64,000 nucleotides of DNA from Capitulum mitella (lineage: Eukaryota; Arthropoda; Thecostraca; Pollicipedomorpha; Pollicipedidae), in contig CP099839.1 of NCBI GenBank assembly GCA_030062745.1, positions 42,519,891 through 42,583,890 on the forward strand, given 5' to 3'. The notes beneath the pieces were generated by a model that was not told the DNA's origin, did no database searches, and worked only from the letters and a program-made list of their open reading frames with translations. Both the position numbers and the translations under genes were made by a program. Shown here piece by piece: positions 12,540 through 23,200 of this stretch; position 1 is the stretch's first letter; each line of letters starts with the position of its first letter.

Positions 12540-14300
12540 ATATGGGAAAAAGAAAACCTTCTGCATAGGCGCGGATGCAAGGGGCAATGGGGCGATCGCC
12601 GGCCCCCCCCGAGGCCTGAGAAGGAGCCCCTCTCAGGCTTGCCCCAGAGAAGCCCCTCTCAGACTCAAAAAGGGCCCCAAAGAGGCTCTGTATGAGCTTC
12701 ACAGGGTCTTTGTGAAAACGTGGTGGGTTCTTGATGCAGTCAGGGGGGAGGGGCTTCTGGGAAGATAAAATGACCCCTGAGACGCACAAAGGAGGGGCCC
12801 TGGAAGCTCCCAAAGGACCCCTGTGACCGCAACAGGGCCTAACATGGCGGACTACCCCTGAGACTGCCAGATGGGTTACAGGACCCCTGAATGAGGACTG
12901 AGTCCCTAGGATGGCATAGGGGCTCCTGGAATGTCATATGGGTCCCGAATGGGTTTCACGGACCTGTGGGGAAAGCTGAAGGTTCCTGATGCATTCAGAG
13001 GGCCTCCTGGCAGGCTAATGAGACCCTGAGGTGGCAAGATGGCTCCTAAGATGGATAGAAAGGCCCCTGAAACTTTCCATGGGTCCTTGGGACCGCAAGA
13101 GGGCCCCAACATGGCAGAGGATCCATGAGCCTGCTAAGGGTGCTAGAGACAGCAAGAACTAAGAGTGCCAGACCCTTAGACAGCAAGAACTTATGAGGGT
13201 ACATGGCAAGGCATAAGGAGGCCCTGGCCAGCCAGAGGGGCCCCCTGAACTGGGATTCATCAGTGGCCTCCTCGACATCGAGAGGGGCCCAAATGGGCTA
13301 TACTGGATGTTTTGAAAACCTCAGGGGTTCTTGATGCAGTCAGGGGCTCGAGAAAGTCAGATGTATCCTGAGATGGCAAGGTGGGCCCTTGAGACCACGA
13401 GAAAGGTCTGATGGCTGCTGCCAGGCAAAGCACTAAGAGGACCTCTAAGACGTATGGGGTCCTAAACGGCCAGAAGGCCCCCGAGTTAGGTGGGTTCCTG
13501 ATATGGGAAAGGCCTCCTTGAGACTGCCAGTGAGGCCCCTGGCAGTCACAGAGAGGCCTTTTCAGCACCAACAAAGGCCCCTGGTACAGCTATCAGGGCC
13601 TTGAGACTGCCAGATATGCCCTGTACAGATATACCCAGGTATACCCTGTATGCCAGATATACCAAGGACAACCATCAATATGGTCATGGTGGCCACCGGA
13701 GACGTTCAGAAGGCTCATGATGCTGCACAGGGGCCCTGAAATTGCCAAAACTGCACAGGGGCAGTGAAGTCGCCAAAAGGCCTTTTGTAACTGCCAGAGG
13801 GTCCCTTGGATGACAAAAGTGTTCCCCAGAGATGACAAGAGGGGCACTAATAGGACAACTGGGGGTTCACTGAAAGTGCTAGAGAGGGGCCCGTGATACT
13901 GCTATCTACCAATCTCTAGCAATAGGGACCACTGAGACGACCAGAGGGGCCCCTGAAGCTACTAAGGCCTGAGTTGTCCAGACAGCTCCTGAAACGGCTC
14001 ATGACTAACAGCGTTACCAGATGTGCCTCTGTCATGACAGAAGGGCTTATAGAGGACCCTTGTTACTGCCTGTGGTCCTTCTTAGACTGCGAAAATTCCC
14101 CAGGTACATCACGGAGGCTCAATACGACACAATAATAGCTTAAGTGTCCTTGCAACTGCCAATTGGGCTCATGACACTACCCGAGGTGTCCCTGACTCAG
14201 TCAAGGGAGCGCCTTTGACGTCCCGAGGGGCACGTTTAACTGCAAAAGGAACCTGAGACCACTACTACGAGGGAAGCAGAGGGCTCCTGGACCAGATACA
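12540..14300. repeat. Degenerate GC-rich tandem modules (ggggcccctgag-type)
   Basis: About 1.75 kb is built from imperfect units of a few tens of bases around the words aggggcccctgagactgcca and catggcag. A distinctive module with ttcttgatgcagtcagggg, preceded by gaaaac-type words, occurs near 12730 and again near 13330. Its inverted copy is at 7600-7670. Frames are broken everywhere and the block is not coding. Confidence 0.75.
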
Positions 14301-14667
14301 GACACATCTCAGACAGAGGAAGGGACGCAGCCGCCTAAAATCCTGCTTTTGTTGTCATATTTTGGCCACTTTTTAAGAGAACAAAACACAAAATTTTCTA
14401 GAATTGGGTGACATGCTTGAATTTTTTTGGTTACTTTATGTGGAAAAAACGCAAAATGACATGAAATATTCCGGCCTGAACCCAAGCAGATCAACGGTTT
14501 TTCATATCTCAAGAGCAAAAATAAATGAATAAATAAATAAACAAATCAACAAATAGAAATGGGAAGCCCAGCTGGGAGGGAGCTCTGCGCGGACCATTGC
14601 GCATCCCCTCGCGAAATCCTGGATCCGCTCCTGCCTCAACAAGGCTGATATTTGTCTTTTTTTAATA

Positions 14668-14953
14668 GAAAATGCTGGGAAAAGAGACAGATAAAAGTAG
14701 ACATAAGTTTAATGCAATCCACTCGTGCATTTGGAGGGATTTCGTTGTGCAACATTGATATTACTTTCATGATTTCTGTGGCATTTACAAACGGCTCTGG
14801 AGCTGGGAAAAGGCTGAGGAAAGGAAATGTTTGGGAAAGAGAGGGTTAAATCTGAACATAAGTTTAATGCAATCCATATGTAAATTTGAAGGGATTTTGT
14901 TGCACAATATTGATATCAACTTTATGATTTCTATGACATTTACAGATGGTTTC
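14668..14953. repeat. Tandem duplication, period about 155 bp
   Basis: The word acataagtttaatgcaatcc occurs at 14701 and 14856. It is followed in both copies by a similar ggaagggatttygttg block and then by atgatttct..gacatttaca. Two diverged head-to-tail copies are visible. Confidence 0.85.
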
Positions 14954-15228
14954 CCTGGTTGTGTACATTTGGCTTAAAAGGACATTTGGAACCTTGATTG
15001 GACCCAGATACTTTACTGGAGTTGTCAGAGTCTAGAATGAAGTCATTGCTTTAAGGGTGACAAATGCAATTTCTTATAGGCCTGGTATGGCCTGAGCCCC
15101 ACCAGTGTTGTTTTTTTCTTAGTATTCTAAATCATAGATGCTTGGTATAGAAGGTAGATGAAGAATTGTGTCACAATAAATTATGTTTATATATATGTAT
15201 GTATATGTGTATATATCCTGTCACAAGA

Positions 15229-15230
<2 letters not shown>

Positions 15231-15288
<58 letters not shown>
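15231..15288. repeat. (TA)n microsatellite
   Basis: An almost pure alternating TA run of about 58 bases, preceded by a shorter TATG/TA region. Confidence 0.95.
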
Positions 15289-15291
<3 letters not shown>

Positions 15292-16249
15292 CATGTCAAT
15301 GTGTGTATAGTTTGCTATTTGATAAGTTTTTAAAAGTTACAAAAATATAAATATTGTCCTTGTTCAAAGTAAAGTAGAGAAACTTATTTTTGGAGATAAA
15401 CACTGAGAAATTTATCTTTCGAGAGGGGCAGGGGATTGTCCAGCCCTCCTCTTGGCCATAGCAGTCACTCGTATGAAACAGTACCCCAACCACTGGTGTT
15501 GGTAATCTGTTGTTGCAGTTAGTTGCAATGCCAGGATCACTGCTTAGGGTAGCTGGAAAGAAAACAGTCATCTTCCTGCTTGACTGTAGTCATTGTTTCA
15601 CTGACTGGTGGCCACAGTCTCATATCCAGCTAGTGGTATAATAACGGAAAATTTCTCCCTCTTGGGAGGGTGGAAGACCTCCAAAATGGGGACTCTGAAG
15701 GCTGGAAGGTGGTCTAAATCTGGCTAGAAATTCGAAAATGATGACTGCTAGATGCCCACGTCAAAGAAAGTGGCATGCATTATGTAAGAGAAGTAAATTT
15801 GGGGGTAGACCATGGGGTGTCAAAAACAGGTAAGGGCCCCTATGGGTATTTTGCCCCTCCTTAGGGAAATCCTGGTTATGTGCCTGGGAGTGGGGGAAGG
15901 GGGGAAATTGAGCCAAAGGCTCGATTTTCAGGCTGTCTTCTTTCGGCCGTTTCTGACGTAAGTAGTCCTGAACTAAAGTCAAGTCCACGCACTATGTTTT
16001 GTAGATGATTTGCATCGGCTCAACCTTGTCACGTTTGCCCCCGTGAATCCAGTCTGACTGCGTTTTCTGTTGGGTTGAGCTACCTGAGAAAGCTACTGAA
16101 ACTTCCAGAATCATTTTGAGTTGCAACACTGCTATCATGAAACACGAGCGAAGACTTCAAAGTGGGGAATTTCAGTTATTATCACATACATCTAGGAGCA
16201 TTTTGGATATGACTATCTGCATCTCCTAGCTTGGCAGTGATAAGAAGTC

Positions 16250-16370
16250 CTTAGAGAGAGAGAGAGAGAGGGGGGGGGGGGGGGGGCAGAAAGACAAGCA
16301 ACCCAGGAATAGCGCACCTGGATGCATCCTTGATCGTTTCACTGATTCTCGAGGTGCCCCCCCCCCCCAA
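16250..16370. repeat. (AG)n plus poly-G and a nearby poly-C run
   Basis: AG repeats run directly into a long G homopolymer (about 16270-16286). A C homopolymer lies near 16359-16369. The C run belongs to a block (ccccccaactttgaaatc) that is the inverted form of the repeat at 17040-17190. Confidence 0.85.
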
Positions 16371-17039
16371 CTTTGAAATCATTCCCGTGCCCCTGTCCCA
16401 GTCTGCAAAGTATATCACAGGGGCTAGAAAGATACGTGGGCGGCCTCAAGTCTGTCCCAAAAGAGGCGGCATGCTGCTCCATGTGGGGAAGAATGTATCT
16501 GTGTAACCTGTGTAACTGGTAATAAGGTAACCACAAGTTTTCTCACTGAGTTTAGGCTGCTTTCTTTCTTTTTTTCTTATTTTTTCTAGTTCTTAATCCA
16601 AGGAAGCTGACAAAGGAGTTTTACTGCAATTTTTGTCATCGAAACGAGACAGATATGTTACATTTGGACAACTGTGGACCAATCTGCAAAGAATGTTGTC
16701 GGAGTTAACGAGGTATGCAGAGGAGCCCGAATTCTGTGCCAAATGTGACGGGAAGCCACACAGTAAAGTACCTACAAAATGCAGCTTCTCATTGCATTTC
16801 AAGCACTATATTTAGTAAATGGAGCAGTCTGCATTTAGTCTTATGTTGAATATTATTGCGTGGACTTATTAAAAAAAAACTGGCAGCAGTTTCATCATAT
16901 ACTTTATGGTAAAATGAGACTTCTGTGGCATATTTGAAATAAGTGTGATGTAGTGGCACCATTGCCACTTATTGACCAATGTTTCCGTTTCCTTAGGGAG
17001 ATAATTGCAGTAGTCAGGGCCAAAGCACACTTCACGGTT

Positions 17040-17190
17040 GGCTGTGATTCAGGAGGGGGGGGGTAAAGGGATATATTTGGCCGATTCTTCCCAGTCAGTG
17101 CTCATAGGATCAATGCTGAATTTCAAAAAGTTGGGGGGGCAGCGGAACCCCTTCCGCCCCTCGCCCCCCCACTTCCTACACCCTGACACT
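17040..17190. repeat. Dispersed repeat with cataggatcaatg and G-rich tract
   Basis: The order of words cataggatcaatg, aaaaagttgggggggcag and ccttccgcccctcgcccccc recurs as cataggatcaatg, aaaaagtcggggactgc and the ccctccccccgcttcc tract at about 60560-60690. A reverse partial copy is near 16345-16420. This is a repeat family of unknown class. Confidence 0.65.
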
Positions 17191-17861
17191 GAAAAAGTCA
17201 TTGTTTCAGAACCAGTGCGAAATTGGTGCACCACTTGGAAGGGCATGCAATTGTAATAATTCTGAGAAATGACTGTTAGTGGACATAACTCCATTTTTGG
17301 TAGTTTTTGTGATTCAGACGATGGTATCAGTAAGAGTCCACCATGTTCTCTTCCAGTCTTGAAATGATCATTGGTTTTAAAAGAAACCAGCACCTTTGAA
17401 GCATCTAGCTAGCAGCTCACATATGAAGCAGCTGCTCCAAATTGTGGGACTGAATCACTCCCAGCACAGCTCAGGTCCATCGTAGAAATCACCAACCATC
17501 GTACGACGGACACGCCATTCGTGTGACATCAGGGACTTCCACATGTTCGACAGATGACCGAAAAACGTTTACCGCGTGATGGACCATTGCATCCTCCAAA
17601 CCTCGCACATCAAGACTGTTCTCTTCCGGCTATGTCGCCGCTCCGTAAAAGCTGCCACCTGCAAGCATTACCTTAGCCGCTAGTCGAAGTGCGCATGAAA
17701 CGTCGTTGCAAAACGAGCGTCTGATGCATGTATGTTATCCCTCACCAAGTTTTAACTTCAGACCTGATGCTTTAATAGCGATACTTGACGTGTCGTGTGC
17801 CATAATGCTAAGTGTGCTTGAGATCTAGAAAATGTGATACTGAACATAATACAGTACATAA

Positions 17862-20090
17862 GGCCCATTCCGTGTCAAATCCCACAAGAGTTGCCCCGAT
17901 CCCTTCCGATTTTGATGAAATTGACTTGGTCTGTAGCACCTGTGAAAAACATCCATTAATTTTTAGCCATGGGTAACCTCTGAGGTCATACTTGCATCTC
18001 ATGAAAGTCGCTGTTTTTTTATAGACATTGTATGGTTCAAATGCCCATAACTTGATCATAGGTCGTCATGGCAATGTGCGAGAAACACGATTGGTTGCAG
18101 AGATGTTCCAGCTGGCAGGAATGAATCAGTTTTTCCCATTGACCTTGCAATAACCTTTGACCCGACTGCGTCGAATTTAGCATTTTTGGGTTTGACATGG
18201 TTTGTCCCCCCCTGATCGTCGTCAAAATGTGGCGTCCCATGTGCCATAGAATCTGCAGTAAGCTTGACAAAAATGCAGTTCTGGGCAAATTACAACTTTT
18301 TTAGATATTTCAATGCTTGTAATGAAAAGCAGTGCTTGATAAATATGCCCTGAAGCTATTTAAGAAATGTTGGTTGATTTCGTGCCTTTTGTTTGTCTGA
18401 TTGCGCTACAATTTGCTGTGCACAATGCCCTGCTTGTGTACTACACATCTGCTGAACCTTAAATGACGTCACGTAGAAGGTCATGGGTCAAATGTCAGGA
18501 CATCTCATCACCAGTCGACCCCCTGCCATTCAGATCGGACATTTAGCCTTTCTCCACTTTTTAAACGAAAGTGAGCTTTTCCAATGTTATTTGACCCTAA
18601 AGTCAATTAAGACACCTTAGCCGTGCTTCGGGATCATTTCAAGGTCAACCGAGGCCATTGACCTTGATTGGCCTCGGACGAGCTATGATGTTTATGGATT
18701 TAATTCTTTGAGCACTCATTCCGAAGATCACATTTATTTGCATGAATGCAATATTGCGATACCTGTTTCCTGAAAAGCTGGCGCTTTTGTTGCAACTGGT
18801 AGTGTGCGCAAAGACACGGTACGTGTTTTCCGACCAACGAATTCAAGGAATGACGTCATCGCAAAAAATTAAGCGCACTCTAGGGGAGATGGAAAAAATT
18901 AACATGCGTGGGTAATCTGATGATTGAAAAATACGTGCGAAATTGGGAATCAGTGTCCTAAAAACTAAAACCCATGTCCATTATAGCTCATTCAAGGCCA
19001 GTCAAGGTTATTGACATAAACATGGCTACAAATGTTTTTGGGCACTGACTTTGATACATTTTTCACTCATCAGGTTACCCACATGCGTAAATTTCTTCCA
19101 TGTCCCTAGGCGACGTTTACTTTTTAGTAATGGTGCCATTCCTTGAATCCGTAGGTCGGAAGACACGTACCGTGTACTTGTGCGCACCACCAGTTGTTAC
19201 AACATTTCCATCTTTTCAGGAAAGAAGGGTCGCATCATTGCATTCACATGAATATACTCGAAATTCTGAACGCCTGTTCTAAAAATTAAATCCATGACCA
19301 TCATAGTTTGTCTAAAGCCAATCAGGGTCATTGACTTCGGTTGGCATTGAAATGGTCCCGAAGCACGGCTGACCACTTTTGTTAAAAAGTGGAGAAAAGG
19401 CAAATGTCAAATCTGTATGGCAGGGGGTCAGCTGGTGATGAATTGTCGAAACCTTTGATCCCTGGCCTTTTAGGTAAAGCATTTAAGGTTGAGCAGATGT
19501 GTAATATACAAGCAGGGCTTTGCGCATACCAAAGTGTAGCGTAATGGGACAAACGAAAGACACGAAATCAACCAACATTCATTAAATATCCCCAGGGCAT
19601 ATTTCTCAAGCGCCGCTTGACATTGTGTAAGCTCAGATATCAAAAGAAGGTGGAATTTGCCCAGAATTGCATTTTTGTCAGGCTTTCTGCAGATCCTATG
19701 GCACCTGTGGTGCCACATTTTCACGAAGAGCAAGGGGCAAGACATATCAAATCCAAAAATGCTAAATCTGACATAGTCAGGTCAAAGGTCATCGCAAAGC
19801 CAAAAACTGAACCCATTTCTGAAAGCTGGAACATTTATGCATCCAACTGTCCTAATTGCACTTTTCTGTGACGATCTGTTACCGAGTTACAGACATTTGA
19901 ATCATGCAATGTCTGTAAAAAAAACAGTGGCTCATGACCTGTGAGTTTGACCTCAGAGGTCGCCCAGGGCTAAAAATTAGTGGATGTCTGTTTTGCCATA
20001 GGGATTATGCGCTTACCAAATTTCACCAAAATCGGAAGTGGTCCGGCCATAAAACCTCATATTATTGTGCGATTTGACGTGGAACGACCC
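17862..20090. mobile_element. Complete 2.2-kb foldback element (near-perfect large inverted repeat)
   Basis: The two halves are imperfect reverse complements along almost their whole length, centred near 18997. The left end GGCCCATTCCGTGTCAAATC pairs with the right end GATTTGACGTGGAACGACCC. The inner words ggtacgtgttttccgacc (about 18820) and ggtcggaagacacgtacc (about 19155) pair near the centre. A second, partial copy opens the window. No transposase is visible and the class is unknown. No clear target duplication could be fixed at the ends. It ends about 110 bp before the predicted PREP start codon, so it may contribute upstream sequence to that gene. Confidence 0.85.
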
Positions 20091-20201
20091 ATAATGCATG
20101 CACCATCGTGCTCAAATATCTGTTGCATTTCAGATCACTGTGTCCTGGCTCCCCCTGTAGCTGGATTCCTTGTGAAGTGCACAATAAAAACTGGAATAGC
20201 A

Positions 20202-20270
20202 ATGCCTTTGCCTGAATATCCAAAAGCCAGGAGGGATGATACATGTGTGGAAGAACTTCATGGACACAAG
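20202..20270 (+). CDS. PREP: PREP coding exon 1 (residues 1-23)
   Basis: Starts [13 protein letters not shown] and ends HGHK before a gtaaat donor, phase 0. Human PREP also breaks after HGHK, followed by ICDPYAW. A possible acceptor (ccccctgtag, about 20160) suggests that a 5' untranslated exon may lie further upstream. Confidence 0.85.
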
Positions 20271-23200
20271 GTAAATTTTTTCAGTCTTGTACAACATGCA
20301 GACCTAATGCAATGGGGAATATGTGAATTGGTTTCTTGTATTGGTTGCAAGGTGGTGTTGTTTTTCATCTGGCTGATAATGCAGTTTTCGCCATCTGTGC
20401 GGCAGCCGGTTCTGTGTTTTTGAGCTGCGGCATCGTACGTGTTGTTTAAGTGTGACAAGATCTAGTGTTAAGAGCATGGCCATATCACGGTTCCAGTTTG
20501 CTTGTGGTCCTGGGGGCCACTCCTGCTCGTGACTGAAGATCTCTCCAAGTCTTTCCAGTCATCGTCCTAATCTCATGCCGTGGAGGATACGTCGGTGCAG
20601 AACGGACCAGCTGTGTCACCGTCACAGCCGACGTTGATTTTCCGTCGCGGCACCGACCTGTCGACCAGGTGGCCACATGGCGTCGTTTGCGGGCACACAG
20701 CGGTCGCACGTTCGGTCGGTTTTCAGATTGCTGACCCGTATCGGTGGATGGAAGATGCGGACGCGACCGAAACCAAGGCATTCGTGGAAGCTCAGAATCG
20801 CCTGACCATGCCTTACATTCAGTCTTGCCCGCATCGGGAAAGACTGAGGGACACTCTCAAGACAATGATGGACTTTCCCAAGATCGGATGTCCCTTTAAA
20901 CGCGGCGAACGCTACTTCTACTACTACAATACCGGTCTGCAAAATCAGAGGTACATTAGAGGTTTTATCGGCACATTGAACACCTTGAAACGCGTTTCTA
21001 GGTGCATGTGGCATGACATCGCAGGCATGTGCTGGGATCCCGATGGAATGTAGGCTGTCCTTATTATGCTTCGAATACCACGCTGGCCAGGGTAAAGTGT
21101 TGTGTCACATGGCCTCCACCGTGCCCTGGCGGGATATGACCTTTCCGAGATGAAGCAGTGACCCGCCCAGGTCAACAAGGGGCTGCATGCAACACTGAGA
21201 CAAACTGCTTCCCATCGGCTTCGGGGCACATGTCTGCATAATGACCATCCATTTTGCTCGCTGATGTCCCGTTGACCAGTGTGTTACATATAGTATGAGT
21301 GTTGCTGTTGTTTTTGTCGGCCGTTGTACCCATGGTACTGACCAGCATCCTGTGTGCGGCAGTGTTCTGCACTGTCTGTCGTCCCAGGTGGGGCAGTACT
21401 CTGTACTGTTTGTTGTCCCATGCAGGCCAGTGTTATGCACTGGTTGTTCTTTCATATAGGCTAGTGTCCCATGCTGTTTGTGGGGCCTTGTGAGGCAGTG
21501 TTCTGTACTGATTGTCGTCCGGTGTTGGCCATTGTTTTTTGCTGATTGTCTGATTGTCCCTTGTGGGCCGGCGCGCGATAGTGTCTGGTACCTATATCGT
21601 CCAGTGTGCTGCACTGACTGGCGTCTGTTTCGGCCATTGTGTTCTACTGACTGGCGCCCTGTCTCGGCCACTGTGCGGTATTGACTGGAACCTTCTCTTT
21701 CGGTCAGTGTGCTGTACGTGCAGGACTCGCTGGAGGCCGAACCGCGAGTGTTCGTCGATCCGAACCTGTTCTCTGAGGACGGCACGGTGGCACTCTCCAA
21801 TAGCGCCTTCAGCGAGGACGGCGCCACGCTGGCCTACGGCCTCAGCACCAGCGGCTCCGACTGGAACAAGATCCACTTCCGGTAGGCGGCCGGCCCGTGC
21901 CGCAGGGGGCGGGCTCAGTGTGTCGCGGTGGTCTTTCTCGGGCGACAAGCCGGGCTCGGAGAGCTGGCGGCTGCCTGCCGGGTGGGTTCAACGTGAGAAT
22001 CCGGGTCTCCTTGGGTGGTGGATCCACCGCGATTCAGCGTGAATCATCTCACATGACGCGGAACGGCTTCTGACTGATGTTGTTCGGCCCCGTACGGACG
22101 GCCCATGGCGTCCGGTTTTGTGGAATTTTGTCTTGCTTACGACATACCAGTGCTATATAACTTGTGGCGTCTTTGCCGTTCATTTCCACTTTTAATTTTT
22201 CTGTTGCTCATTGGCGTTTCGTCTTTTTAGTTCCTACTTTCGAGTTTGCTGGCTTCCAGAACTTTTTCTCATCTGACGTGGGAGAGTGTGAGAAACGTCC
22301 AGATGAGCTCAGCTGTGGTATGTTTTTGTAGTACCGTGATGTCCCTGTTCGTTTATGAGCATTGGAATATTTGTGAACTGGGTGGGTAATAGTCACATTC
22401 CATAGTCTGAAAACAGTCCGTCGACATCGTCGGGCATGGGAGGAGCGTTGCAAAGCTGAAGACTTTTGTGCGCTCGTGTTCATACGTTTCTTGTAATATG
22501 TCGTCATTGGTGAAAAATGAGGCTGACACTCAGGTTCTTGAAATATGTGCTACTTCATTCTGTTGAACCTCATCACAGTAGCTATTACGTCTGGTGCGTT
22601 TACGGAATTTACTCAGCCAGCGTTCTTGATGCTTTTGTAAACCTCTCTATTCTTGGTCACGCGTTGACCTTGGTTTCAGCTGCGTGGAGACGGGAAAGGA
22701 CTATCCCGAGGTCTTGGAGAAAGTGAAGTTTTCTTCGATCGCCTGGACACACGATAACAAAGGAATTTTCTATGGTGTAAGCAAATGACGTTTTGCAGGA
22801 AGTGCGGCTGTGTAAATTATGCGATTGACGTGCCATGGTGGCATAATCTGTGTTCTTATAGCAACGCTGTTTTTTGTTTTTTTTTTGCTTTTCCTTTATT
22901 AGCAGAGATTAAGAATTGCTGACGTCATTCGTACAGGCAACGGTGAGAAAGGTTCGGCTGTGATTTCATCCTGGTGTGTCTATGCATCTGTTTTCTGTTT
23001 TGTTGCTAGTAGCTCATCGCACACTATTTTTTTCATTTCCAAAAATGTCATTTGCCATAGCTGCATGTGTAGTAGAAAACAGATCAGTTAGCTCAAACCA
23101 GGCGCTAATGGATGTTTGCTGATTTAAGATAGTGCACGAGTGTGCGCTGGTTTTGAAACAAACGTTTTGTATGTGTTTTATTGCCGTGGTAAATCGTGCT

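Noticed and set aside
21105-21827. 240-residue minus-strand open frame in PREP intron 2
   Set aside because: It follows a degenerate tandem repeat and overlaps exon 3 of PREP in antisense; no domain is visible.
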